Positions 42,001-45,862 of a DNA stretch of 64,000 nt are shown in pieces. The notes under the pieces are model-generated. The model saw only the letters and a program-made list of their open reading frames with translations, did not search any database and was not told the DNA's origin. A program made the translations under genes and the position numbers. Each line of letters starts with the position of its first letter. Within the stretch, counting starts at the first letter, position 1. The DNA is from Spisula solida. Lineage: Eukaryota > Mollusca > Bivalvia > Venerida > Mactridae. Location: the NCBI GenBank assembly GCA_947247005.1, contig OX365949.1, positions 630,001-694,000 of the forward strand. The letters are read 5' to 3'.

Positions 42001-44880
42001 TAACGCAACTCTCAACATTATAAATCGAATCCATATTATTTTACGCACATGCCGTATTCAGTTGAATTGTTTACCTTCAAAGTGTTAAAATCTCTATTAC
42101 ATCATATCGCTCAGTACACAATTTGCACACGTGATCGGTAATTTAATGCATCTCGGCAAGTGCATGGTATATGTACGGTGTTACTGTGTCATATTGTCGA
42201 ACTGACCCCAAAGATGGTCGCTAATTTACTAGCGCCCGCGACTATTGTTACCTGGTGAGCGATAATTATTATAATCCACGAAGGTGCGAAAAATAGAAAA
42301 CAACATCGTATGGAGTTATGTAAACACGCGTGAATATGCCGTTGTAAAAACACACCTGTCGCTTCTCAGAGGTAAACCATACAAAAGGTAAACAATTTTA
42401 ACGGCCGTTTGCCGCTCTGTGGAGGTGTCGTTCTACGGAGGTTAAAATAAGAGTGAAAACGAACGGGGGGGAATAAAAGGGCCGCTTCTCGGAGGTTGCC
42501 GCTTCTCAGAGGTGCTGTTTCGGGAGGTTATACTGTATTGTAGAAAACTTGTTTTAGGAATACTCTTGGATTAGAGGCAATCAGAAATCTCAAAACATGA
42601 AGTATTCAAATTAGCAACCCCAGTAGATGCTACTGATAAGCAGTGTTTATCTAGAATTTTGATGAAATCATGCTCTCAGTGTAGAAAATTGTCCCTAACT
42701 TCTTTATTTTTTATAGCATCTATTTGGGGGTCATATCATTTAAAAGGCAATAAAATTGTCTAAACAATGGTGTTAATTACAATAGCTTGTGTAAACATTG
42801 CCCTAGGCTATCCTAAGTTGATTACAGATCAATTACATAATATTGCATAATCTGTTAGTTGTCAGTTTCGGGCTTAGTTAATCTTATATATAATTTTGAA
42901 TAAATATTAATGTATTATATATGCATATATGTTGATCACAGAAAAGATTTGAAAATTTCAAAATAAATATCATCAACCTGACTTGCTCTTGTACTGGGTA
43001 GTTTCACTTGTAGTTTAGTTTATACCAGTTAATTACCACTACTATATGGAGCATATTCTGCTCTGCAACTATTCCAAATTTGATGAAGATATCTCAACAA
43101 ACAAAAAAGTTATGTCAATTTTACCACCAATGAGTCGTTAAAGAATTTTGTTTCGGTTCCGTCAACTCGACGCGTTTAACGCGTAATTACATAGAGACTT
43201 TTTTCCAGATTTTGGACGATTTATTCCGACTTTAAAGTGACATAACTTTTTTGTTTGTTGAGATATCTGAAAAAGGAAAACTGTTCCAGCAATCTCTATG
43301 AGTGATCTTCAAATTGGTATGAAAAATACACAGCTATTGGCATCTTTGAATATCAGCTGGGGTTGCTATTCAAATTGATTCATAGGGCCTAAAATATTCA
43401 TTGTTTGCTTCCACTCCCACAACCCATGTGAGGATGTAATTTAGTGTAGGCTAAGTAGATAGGAACAGAAGTAATAACAAGAAATAATCATTACATACAA
43501 ATAAATCAAAATTATGTAAATAGAAAGTTACCCAAGTCTTACACCTCCAGGAACATCGGCTTGAACTCTGGTCTGTAAGGGAATCACACGTACTTCACCA
43601 ATGACAACAGGTCTTGGAAACTGTACCAGATCAAGATTCAGTTCCTAGAACAAACAGATATTGATTTATTATAAATATGACAATCACAAAACTGAAACTG
43701 AGTCTGTTTACTTATTTCATGGTTCATTCAAAATTCTCTCACCGATTTCAAGGACTTTTCAAGGTAGAATTTGTATTTACAAGGCATATTCCCCGAAAAT
43801 TTACCCAGGTAATATTTAAGAAATTAACAATGAAAATCTGCAGTATACCTCTGTCTCTTATTTTCGTGTCTTTTCATGAAATTCGTGCTTGGATTAATTA
43901 AGCTCAAACATATAAGCTGCATTGTTAATATAGTAAAATTACCCAAAATAATAATCACACAAATAGTCAGTATCAATTGAGGCAGTCGTTTTGGACGACT
44001 CATCATAGTTGTCACATTGACGACGAGGTAAATACGGGAAGTAATTATTCCAAATGGTATTCTTCAACAGGTGTTAATTATTTTGCATGCCATTTTCATT
44101 AAGCATTTAAGTATAAAAGCTCTACTTAATAACTTATTCTTCACACGAGGCTAGCTGCTTGATAGAACAGGCTCCACGAAAACTGTCAGTCCTCCAGTCC
44201 TGACTGACAAATTTTGATTCGGACTGACGGAAAATCCTGTACTTTTTATTGGACAAAGAGGAATATTCACTCATTTTACCAATTCGGACTGACAAGTTTA
44301 AAAACTTTTCGCGGAGCCTGTAGAAAGCAGCAAACAGCGGATAATAGATTAGCAGATTTAGCTGTTTCATCTTCATTCGTAATAGTACTAATATGTGTAT
44401 CACATGAACCAATCGGTTAGCAGCACATACTGCTTGGGGTGAATGAAGTCAGCACAATAAGTTGAATAACCATGACACAGAACTTGAGAACAAGGGACAT
44501 AATCTATAGTCTATACCTAATAAAATTATCCACCCTTTTCTTTTCAAAGTTGAAATAATTGTAGTTATCACGTTAACACATACAGAATTTAACATAATGT
44601 ACTGTTTTACATGTCGACATTGATATAACCCAAATTAAACAAAAGATTCGACAACAATTTCGAAAAATTGAACTTCCAGTTTCACTTCAAATTTTAGAAA
44701 ACGAAATCAATTCGGTTCCAGATGCCTTGACATGATATGGCGTTACATTATATCGCTAGTAATATGCAGAGTGATATTAAATTAAGAATTCCTGAGAATA
44801 TGTATTACCTCGGCGCTTTCATGAGAGAATGTATCAAAAAATAACAGTTCCAAATCTTGCGTTTGCCGGCTGTCGGCCAT
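1..44880 (-). CDS. VIRMA: Virilizer (VIRMA/KIAA1429 homologue), 36 coding exons, 3' end outside window
   Basis: VIRMA is the large nuclear scaffold of the m6A methyltransferase-associated complex (with WTAP, HAKAI, ZC3H13 and RBM15 in animals) and guides mRNA m6A deposition. The N-terminus (MADSRQTQDLELLFFDTFSH, then GEVRVIP, FKLELFVNNLSKP, DGLILKGWYNAVTIAIYG) matches the Virilizer N-terminal domain as I recall it from vertebrate VIRMA. Later segments such as NTRKLWSAHL, SELLPLPLPLQT and SLVMLTEHDY also match. Layout: N-terminal domain about residues 1-150; P/Q/H-rich and PGQI-repeat linker 152-307; mixed-charge RD/RE/RS domain about 308-575; acidic patch about 608-653; then a long helical, armadillo-like region. 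The visible coding sequence is about 5,607 nt (about 1,869 codons with both copies of the duplicated exon). Every intron is GT-AG. Exon phases join without a break except at exon 34. The extreme C-terminus, RG-rich in vertebrates, is not in the window. Similarity is judged from memory, not from an alignment. Confidence 0.93.
463..562 (-). CDS. VIRMA: VIRMA exon 36 (last coding exon seen)
   Basis: Encodes DGMKEEEALDSLVDSVNSLL then SLLRRESPAKPKS, matching the LDSLLDSVVGL region of vertebrate VIRMA. Leaves one base at GTATGT, so coding continues left of position 1. I see no exon in 1-462. Confidence 0.88.
1380..1641 (-). CDS. VIRMA: VIRMA exon 35
   Basis: 262 nt, TFEKHKLALYRLLQRIKFKF through NHPLVDLQALLE. 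Acceptor TTGTAG, donor GTATAT; phase 0 out. Confidence 0.91.
2457..2616 (-). CDS. VIRMA: VIRMA exon 34 (contains apparent one-base frameshift)
   Basis: The incoming frame reads VANALPSGDQLSLIIESLLE... and then hits stops near 2505. From there the frame one base over reads SLVMLTEHDYSFYLLK, a recognisable VIRMA segment, up to a GTGAGT donor. Its 160 nt are one short of the length needed to join exons 33 and 35. A one-base loss near 2503-2508 explains both facts: a real mutation, an allele or a sequencing error. Confidence 0.85.
3000..3255. repeat. Dispersed element ending in ACGGACGG repeats
   Basis: Contains a short tandem run of GGACGGACGAAC and ends in TGCCTCCCGATCTATCGATA. This style of low-copy dispersed repeat recurs elsewhere in the window; it sits in a VIRMA intron. 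Confidence 0.45.
3411..3485 (-). CDS. VIRMA: VIRMA exon 33
   Basis: 25 codons, SILQSLCDMEVTLSSVESSM then TLQEQ. Acceptor TTTCAG, donor GTGATT. Confidence 0.9.
4466..4694. mobile_element. Pogo/Tigger-like MITE
   Basis: Begins CAGTTCAACCTCTCCAGAGC and ends GGTTGTATTG, an imperfect inverted repeat of the CAGTACAACCTC type. Internal copies of the terminal motif are present. It ends only about 25 bp from VIRMA exon 32. Confidence 0.6.
4720..4825 (-). CDS. VIRMA: VIRMA exon 32
   Basis: Encodes SSGDEKYVNVLQKLLEILNH through QDQECIV. Acceptor CCACAG, donor GTATGT. Confidence 0.91.
5129..5302 (-). CDS. VIRMA: VIRMA exon 31 (tandem copy of exon 30)
   Basis: Encodes the same 58 residues as exon 30. 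The only exonic differences are two third-position changes, both Ile to Ile. It keeps an acceptor (TTTTAG) and a donor (GTAATC), and is phase-symmetric, so it can be added or skipped without breaking the frame. Alternatively it could be a haplotype or assembly artefact. Confidence 0.75.
5462..5635 (-). CDS. VIRMA: VIRMA exon 30 (first copy of duplicated exon)
   Basis: 174 nt, CILDILLEHIEVCTETHKAG through KCTMLRIMG. It takes one base to finish the incoming codon and leaves two, so its length is a multiple of three. Its nucleotide sequence is repeated in exon 31 with two silent differences. Confidence 0.9.
6170..6369 (-). CDS. VIRMA: VIRMA exon 29
   Basis: Encodes PLTKDEESLAINTRKLWSAH through DLAAPTATMIT, close to the NTRKLW segment of vertebrate VIRMA. 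The donor is GTAAGA, leaving two bases. Confidence 0.93.
7365..7498. repeat. 134-bp GC-rich palindrome
   Basis: Two arms of about 62 bp pair around a centre near 7431 (GGGCTAGCGCCC). The arms begin AATGAATGGCTGAGCAGTG and contain TGATAATCGCCCCGGTAG. It lies in the intron between exons 28 and 29, and a further TGATAATCGCCC lies at about 6824. Confidence 0.85.
7612..7748 (-). CDS. VIRMA: VIRMA exon 28
   Basis: Encodes ISQSLWTLTMRDLLKFTMKA through LLSELLPLPLPLQTRE. The SELLPLPLP stretch is a recognisable VIRMA landmark. Donor GTAGGA. Confidence 0.93.
8100..8385. repeat. Dispersed repeat (family with 15308 and 26935 copies)
   Basis: Shares AAGGTCACAGTGACCTTGA, GATCATCTACTGTTGATGAC and a tail of PuGACCGACC-like tetramers with 15308-15560 and 26935-27215. 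It is a common style of short dispersed element, here in VIRMA introns. It ends next to exon 27. Confidence 0.5.
8404..8476 (-). CDS. VIRMA: VIRMA exon 27
   Basis: Encodes IQKDIVDTIAAYTQPLSQPT then EERD. The GTATGT donor leaving one base is required for exon 28 to stay open. Confidence 0.88.
8842..8937 (-). CDS. VIRMA: VIRMA exon 26
   Basis: 32 codons, FRDLTTLPVLFELHTVMCSV through NMWGLEISA. Acceptor TTTCAG, donor GTGAGT. Confidence 0.91.
9262..10095. mobile_element. 834-bp non-autonomous pogo-like element, copy A
   Basis: Terminal inverted repeats start CAGTATAACCTCC and end GGAGGTTATACTG, with TA at each edge. Both termini hold several degenerate copies of a CTCCGTAGAGCGACA-type motif. 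No transposase ORF. The same element occurs inverted at 41682-42535. Confidence 0.75.
10259..10405 (-). CDS. VIRMA: VIRMA exon 25
   Basis: 49 codons, KLSDLMLRPWQQGIPRSMET through QYLIMARGTE. Acceptor TTACAG, donor GTATGA. An 834-bp pogo-like element ends about 160 bp away. Confidence 0.91.
11036..11121 (-). CDS. VIRMA: VIRMA exon 24
   Basis: Encodes DKTEELKYKYALVELFSADC then CPMFVTLLQ; phase 0 at a GTTGGT donor. Confidence 0.91.
11828..12031 (-). CDS. VIRMA: VIRMA exon 23
   Basis: Encodes FSSKLSKLKDWLTPLKSFTS through LSIAPVNEFPA. Acceptor TTTCAG, donor GTATGT. Confidence 0.92.
12090..12372. repeat. Dispersed repeat ending AAACCGGTAGGGGACTA, copy 1
   Basis: Matches 26700-26932: AGAAGTCCCCTAC at the left, CCTTATTGCCCCCTA in the middle, and AAACCGGTAGGGGACTA at the right. 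The two ends (TCCCCTAC and GTAGGGGA) form a short inverted repeat. The tandem GACAGACGGTAGGGA near the end is expanded here. Confidence 0.6.
12470..13336. repeat. 14-bp minisatellite, about 62 copies
   Basis: Near-perfect tandem GATACAAGTTCTAT in the intron between exons 23 and 22. A variant unit (GAAGCACGTTCTAT) punctuates it at about 12750, 13086 and 13310, i.e. 24 and 16 units apart. Confidence 0.97.
13983..14126 (-). CDS. VIRMA: VIRMA exon 22
   Basis: Encodes GNDRDDARLRKSVCAGYTAE through GEELLALGES. Donor GTAAAA. Confidence 0.91.
14859..15091. mobile_element. MITE with CAGAGAATTTGACA-type ends, copy 1
   Basis: Begins CAGAGAATTTGAATTGATCC and ends in TATTCTCTG, an imperfect inverted repeat. 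Interior landmarks are TTATGCATGAATAT, TTCCGCGAGCAA and AATATCGGTCC. Five copies occur in the window. It ends about 20 bp from exon 21. Confidence 0.65.
15114..15263 (-). CDS. VIRMA: VIRMA exon 21
   Basis: Encodes KNMAEDQEPMTILHMLYTMT through VLVPFVKLT. Acceptor TTGCAG, donor GTAGGA. An inverted-repeat element abuts its donor side. Confidence 0.91.
15308..15560. repeat. Dispersed repeat, same family as 8100-8385
   Basis: Carries the CACAGTGACCTTACTGAC, GGGATCATCTACTATTGCTG and AACCATTTGGTCTACC landmarks in the same order, then the ATATACCCCCTCATCAAAGA tail. Confidence 0.5.
15741..15900 (+). mobile_element. 5'-truncated SINE
   Basis: Shares TTTTCAGTGTTTCTCACTCA, ACTAGAGATGAACTGGTTGG and CGGTGCTATACACC with the SINE at 52487; the tRNA head is missing. 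It lies between VIRMA exons 20 and 21. Confidence 0.6.
16050..16170 (-). CDS. VIRMA: VIRMA exon 20
   Basis: Encodes DYNREEVSEENVAQQLGVEL through LTEYHNRP; leaves one base at a GTATAG donor. Confidence 0.91.
16630..16807 (-). CDS. VIRMA: VIRMA exon 19
   Basis: Encodes HLLESMFFIVSSPVTSGIPT through NKIIQALIQI. Acceptor TTTCAG, donor GTAAGT. Confidence 0.91.
16832..16948. repeat. 39-bp tandem repeat, 3 exact copies
   Basis: Three units starting GTATAACCTCACGTAATCAA, located 25 bp upstream (gene sense) of the exon 19 acceptor, so they occupy the region where the branch point would normally lie. Confidence 0.95.
17332..19093. repeat. 37-bp minisatellite built on the exon 18 splice donor, about 47 copies
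   Basis: Each unit read on the gene strand contains ATATGGCTAACTCTAG followed by GTACGTGTGT or GTATGTGTGT. That is the last ~16 nt of exon 18 plus its own 5' splice site. Units vary in the CA/TA microsatellite part (33-39 bp). Nearly all keep AG-GTAYGT. Confidence 0.95.
19078..19175 (-). CDS. VIRMA: VIRMA exon 18
   Basis: Encodes AQPGRTLPGKAMVEIKTGPD then DPYPGFYHMANS. The donor GTACGT and the last ~16 exon bases are the first unit of the 37-bp array that follows. Confidence 0.9.
19830..21264 (+). pseudogene. Ty3/gypsy-type integrase C-terminal remnant with acidic repeat tail
   Basis: Reads GIPVFRVRNMKTNCVKTLHR then NHLVPV, the usual end of a gypsy integrase (RVR...LHRN-LLP). An acidic stretch and ten EARSTEDDHEENTE repeats follow. 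In another frame comes RRSERERRPPKRYDAYYMHQ, typical of the last residues of such polyproteins. The frame switch near 20795 and the TGA at 19829 show decay. Nothing upstream of about 19830 is recognisable, so gag and most of pol are missing. Inserted antisense to VIRMA in the intron between exons 17 and 18. Confidence 0.6.
20376..20803 (+). repeat. 42-bp tandem repeat, about 10 copies, coding for an acidic 14-mer
   Basis: In-frame units encode EARSTEDDHEENTE; the last three carry EADHEENTE. The period is a multiple of three, so all six frames stay partly open, producing spurious ORFs on both strands. Confidence 0.95.
21086..21265 (+). repeat. 33-bp tandem repeat, about 5 copies
   Basis: Diverging units of the type CGTCTGATATTTATCGCAGC, downstream of the retroelement ORF. 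The encoded hydrophobic LIFIAALLLSR repeats are probably not selected. Confidence 0.9.
21266..22209 (+). other. Untranslated interior of the retroelement remnant
   Basis: AT-rich sequence between the decayed ORF and the putative LTR. I see no gene, RNA or repeat structure beyond scattered stops in all frames. Confidence 0.35.
22210..23279 (+). mobile_element. Putative 3' LTR of the gypsy-type element
   Basis: Follows a purine stretch (CCAGGGGAG) and begins TGTAACC. It has a TATATAAG box at about 23164 and ends ...CCTACA just before the normal intron sequence. There is no second LTR in the window to prove the borders, so they are inferred. Confidence 0.35.
23390..23561 (-). CDS. VIRMA: VIRMA exon 17
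   Basis: Encodes RIIDSLPSTVLSKPLSEDIQ through SKVYSLAPMLI. Donor GTAAGT. A 22-bp array begins 17 bp upstream of its TTTTAG acceptor. Confidence 0.9.
23578..24052. repeat. 22-bp minisatellite, about 21 copies, next to exon 17 acceptor
   Basis: Units on the gene strand contain CCTCTGTTAG followed by ATGTTTGTATGA. The CTCTGTTAG part resembles a 3' splice site. The array ends 17 bp before the true acceptor of exon 17 and changes to a CA run at its far end. Confidence 0.95.
24110..24346. mobile_element. MITE with CAGAGAATTTGACA-type ends, copy 2
   Basis: Diverged copy with the TTATGCATGAATATACAACA and TATATCAGTCC landmarks; the ends are degraded. It lies next to the 22-bp array. Confidence 0.55.
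24879..25084 (-). CDS. VIRMA: VIRMA exon 16
   Basis: Encodes DGIEWFMGTHKEQSMKQEPE through YEVMNKLHLQLD. Acceptor TTCTAG, donor GTACGT. Confidence 0.91.
25924..26031 (-). CDS. VIRMA: VIRMA exon 15
   Basis: 36 codons, KRDIQSRLLDCFESQYMSFS and on to DKTIRLK. Acceptor TTACAG, donor GTATGT; phase 0 both sides. Confidence 0.91.
26393..26633 (-). CDS. VIRMA: VIRMA exon 14
   Basis: Encodes WVESMESVPSLLPEGLSYLL through AGALCNCDSEVTLQCL, the beginning of the helical repeat region. Donor GTAGGT. Confidence 0.91.
26700..26932. repeat. Dispersed repeat ending AAACCGGTAGGGGACTA, copy 2
   Basis: About 80 percent alike by eye to 12090-12372 and in the same orientation. It has the TCCCCTAC / GTAGGGGA inverted ends. 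Confidence 0.6.
26935..27215. repeat. Dispersed repeat, same family as 8100-8385
   Basis: Contains GGGATCATCTACTGATGGTG and ends with the ATATACCCTTTCATAAAG tail. It directly follows the 26700 element, so the two families are nested or adjacent. Confidence 0.45.
27368..27516 (-). CDS. VIRMA: VIRMA exon 13
   Basis: Encodes TFTDVSQTPFEHEKSRLHK to FKDEKHHE. A stronger-looking GTAAAT donor four bases downstream would put a stop at the start of exon 14, so the GTTGGT donor (two leftover bases) is chosen. This choice deserves RNA evidence. Confidence 0.85.
27966..28052 (-). CDS. VIRMA: VIRMA exon 12
   Basis: 29 codons, GIDYEMDEEAYSYITAPFSP then YQFEMTPFV. Acceptor TTTCAG, donor GTAAGA. Phase 0 on both sides. 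Confidence 0.9.
28154..28277. repeat. 26-bp tandem repeat, about 5 copies
   Basis: Units GAAGTGCCATTTTCAACACT plus TTAATCC, about 100 bp upstream (gene sense) of exon 12. Confidence 0.93.
28999..29234. mobile_element. MITE with CAGAGAATTTGACA-type ends, copy 3 (inverted)
   Basis: The clearest copy: CAGAGAATTTGACACGACTC at the left and TGTCAAATTCTCTG at the right, giving a 14-bp perfect terminal inverted repeat. The interior matches the other copies in reverse. Confidence 0.7.
30798..30839 (-). CDS. VIRMA: Candidate 14-codon cassette exon of VIRMA
   Basis: A 42-nt open block sits between TTATACAG and GTGAGT within the intron between exons 11 and 12. Both neighbours are in phase 0, so inclusion keeps the frame and adds RHGYRLIPRRRRGS, a strongly basic peptide resembling a nuclear-localisation signal. 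Supported only by splice sites, phase and openness; it could be chance. Confidence 0.4.
32418..32554 (-). CDS. VIRMA: VIRMA exon 11 (acidic patch)
   Basis: Encodes EEAEVQTFDMMSPENVG and on to AISSEDEFIDIDTDV. Acceptor TTGCAG, donor GTAAGG; ends in phase 0. Confidence 0.9.
32715..32900 (+). mobile_element. tRNA-derived SINE-like sequence
   Basis: A-box-like TTAGAGTGCTAGGC and, about 45 nt on, B-box-like GTTTGATTCCCAG, followed by a SINE-like body. Degenerate; the 3' border is uncertain. Confidence 0.4.
33063..33537 (-). repeat. 77-bp tandem array of tRNA-like units, about 6 copies
   Basis: Read on the minus strand, each unit holds TAGTCTAATGGTAG (A box) and GGTTCTATACC (B box) at tRNA-like spacing; the unit length equals that of a tRNA. 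The anticodon arm does not fold well, so this is an amplified SINE head rather than functional tRNA genes. Confidence 0.75.
33590..35028. repeat. 41-bp minisatellite built on the exon 10 splice donor, about 35 copies
   Basis: Each unit on the gene strand reads TTATCTCCC...GAACATGAAGCRG then GTATGTATAG: 28 nt of the end of exon 10 and its donor. Unit subtypes (TTCTGGGG, TTCCGGAG, TTCGGGAG, TTCGGGGG) form blocks. The unit nearest the exon is the exon end itself. Confidence 0.96.
34994..35088 (-). CDS. VIRMA: VIRMA exon 10
   Basis: Encodes RPRRQESPSRDIMRMKEVIP then EQPLSPSPEHEA. Its last ~28 nt and its GTATGT donor form the first unit of the 41-bp array that fills the start of the next intron, so any of about 34 further donors could in principle compete with it. 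Confidence 0.88.
36079..36744 (-). CDS. VIRMA: VIRMA exon 9 (RD/RE/RS mixed-charge domain)
   Basis: The largest exon (666 nt). It encodes about 222 residues dominated by alternating R-D and R-E dipeptides (DADRDGNRDFRGDGRD and similar), ending in an SR-type stretch (SPSRSRSRSFSGDRFSSRSR) and an alanine run. Such mixed-charge and SR tracts are known to direct proteins to nuclear speckles. The donor GTAAGA at 36077-36078 is chosen over GTAAGG five bases upstream because only the former leaves two bases and keeps exon 10 open. Confidence 0.87.
37149..37287 (-). CDS. VIRMA: VIRMA exon 8
   Basis: Encodes QRPSSRDRDVGEQYDDARSR, the beginning of the mixed-charge region. Acceptor TTTCAG, donor GTATGT. 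A 20-bp minisatellite begins about 140 bp upstream of its acceptor. Confidence 0.88.
37427..37690. repeat. 20-bp minisatellite, about 13 copies
   Basis: Tandem TAGTTATTAAACGTGGAGTG with C/T variants, decaying at its right end. In the intron upstream of exon 8. Confidence 0.95.
38180..38411 (-). CDS. VIRMA: VIRMA exon 7 (PGQI repeats)
   Basis: Encodes six tandem PGQI units (12-bp period) between QSVPA and PLGVPPPIQDYNRPEEYGR. Disordered linker. Acceptor TTCAG, donor GTAAAC; leaves with one base. Confidence 0.88.
38838..39073 (-). CDS. VIRMA: VIRMA exon 6 (H/P/Q-rich linker)
   Basis: 78 codons. VSPGLPKVEPREIKAEPRDW is followed by four degenerate HPPHTAQQ-type repeats and a Q-rich tail. Low-complexity and probably disordered; the repeats probably arose by slippage and kept frame. 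Confidence 0.88.
39838..39970 (-). CDS. VIRMA: VIRMA exon 5
   Basis: Encodes IPTDGLILKGWYNAVTIAIY, ending the Virilizer N-terminal domain, followed by a proline run (PPPPPPPQPRKQ). Donor GTACAT. Confidence 0.93.
40486..40534 (-). CDS. VIRMA: VIRMA exon 4
   Basis: Short 49-nt exon encoding LEYKANHEIQMLTDVQ. Acceptor TTTCAG, donor GTATAG; it restores phase 0. Confidence 0.9.
41523..41609 (-). CDS. VIRMA: VIRMA exon 3
   Basis: Encodes TNPSNFKLELFVNNLSKPNA then STFEKLG, matching the LDLFFNNVSKP segment of vertebrate VIRMA. Acceptor CAG, donor GTAAGT. A pogo-like element lies just upstream in the preceding intron. Confidence 0.92.
41682..42535. mobile_element. 854-bp non-autonomous pogo-like element, copy B (inverted to copy A)
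   Basis: Matches 9262-10095 in reverse orientation over its whole length, with many small differences. The termini are CAGTATAACCTCCGTAGAGC and GGAGGTTATACTG. A short internal direct duplication (GTAGCCGCGCGTTTTGCGAT twice near 41860-41925) is specific to this copy. Confidence 0.75.
42604..43376. mobile_element. Inverted-repeat element, about 773 bp
   Basis: Ends ATTCAAATTAGCAACCCCAG and CTGGGGTTGCTATTCAAAT are inverse. A second, ~32-bp inverted pair lies inside (GATATCTCAACAAACAAAAA near 43088 and its inverse near 43250). No ORF. Probably a non-autonomous DNA transposon. Confidence 0.6.
43532..43644 (-). CDS. VIRMA: VIRMA exon 2
   Basis: Encodes ELNLDLVQFPRPVVIGEVRV and on to GGVRLG, the conserved second strand set of the Virilizer N-terminal domain. 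Acceptor TTCTAG, donor GTAACT; enters phase 0 and leaves with two bases. Confidence 0.93.
44167..44321. mobile_element. 155-bp MITE in VIRMA intron 1
   Basis: Ends ACAGGCTCCACGAAAA and TTTTCGCGGAGCCTGT form a 16-bp inverted repeat with one mismatch; GGACTGACA motifs recur inside. Confidence 0.75.
44809..44880 (-). CDS. VIRMA: VIRMA exon 1 (start codon)
   Basis: 24 codons from ATG at 44880 (MADSRQTQDLELLFFDTF...), ending in phase 0 at a GTAATA donor. The start is chosen because LELLFFDTFSH aligns with the first residues of vertebrate VIRMA and no longer in-frame extension is evident. Confidence 0.93.
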
Positions 44881-44884
44881 TTTG
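44875..44884 (-). promoter_or_regulatory. YY1-like motif over the VIRMA start codon
   Basis: CAAAATGGCC overlaps the initiator ATG on the minus strand. This is the classic YY1 arrangement in TATA-less housekeeping promoters, where the motif sits just downstream of the start site. Motif only. Confidence 0.3.
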
Positions 44885-45112
44885 CAAAATTAACTCCCTT
44901 GGTAATGTTTAAAGGACAAGCAAAACCGTTCTGATACATCTCCGGAACTGTAATCACAGCAGTTATTTCCCCTTGTCAAACATTTTAACTAAGCTATGCC
45001 TAATTAAGGATCTATTCTAATAATAATTGGTTGATTAAAGAACATCGATTTATTTCCCATTGTGTTATCTAGGCCCGGATACTGTGTTCCGTTATATGTC
45101 TTCACGAAAACT

Positions 45113-45700
45113 CCTAAATATCCTAAAAACTTTAATGTCTGATTAATTCGTACTGTACAGTAATAATATCTGTAATGTCTGATTAATACGTACTGTACAG
45201 TAATAATATCTGTAATGTCTGATTAATACATACTGTACAGTAATAATATCTGTAATGTCTGATTAATACGTACTGTACAGTAATAATATTTGTAATGTCT
45301 GATTAATACGTACTGTACAGTAATAATATCGGTAATGCCTGATTAATACGTACTGTACAGTAATAATATCTGTAATGTCTTATTAATACGTACTGTACAG
45401 TAATATTATCTGTAATGTCTGATTAATACGTACTGTACAGTAATAATATCTGTAATGCCTGATTAATATGTACTGCACAGTAATAATATCTGTAATGTCT
45501 GATTATTACGTACAGCACTAACATAATTAGGTAATGTCTGATTACCACGCACAGTAATAATATATGTAATGTCTGCTTACTACGTACAGTAATTATGCTT
45601 GTAACGTCTAATTACTATGTACAGTAATGATATCTGTAATGTCTGATTTCTACGTACACGCAGTAATAATACATGTAATGCATGATTACTACGTCAGTAA
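45113..45700. repeat. 40-bp minisatellite upstream of VIRMA, about 14 copies
   Basis: Units TGTCTGATTAATACGTACTG followed by TACAGTAATAATATCTGTAA. Each carries the palindrome GTACTGTAC-type core. Units become more divergent to the right. Starts about 230 bp upstream of the VIRMA ATG. Confidence 0.93.
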
Positions 45701-45714
45701 TAATATATGTAATT

Positions 45715-45862
45715 CCACAGGCCTAAGAAATTATATCACAAAATACAGAGTTTTGAAAGTCCCCATCTTCCCGTCATTACTATATCTATTATATATAGTA
45801 ATGACGGGAAGATGGGGAATTTCAAAACTCTGTATTTTGTGATATAATTTTTTAGGCCTGTG
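45715..45862. repeat. 148-bp near-perfect hairpin element
   Basis: Arms of about 70 bp (CCACAGGCCTAA... and ...TTAGGCCTGTGG) flank a short AT loop near 45788 with only a few mismatches. TAATT directly flanks both ends, as a target duplication would. Foldback-type MITE. Confidence 0.85.
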
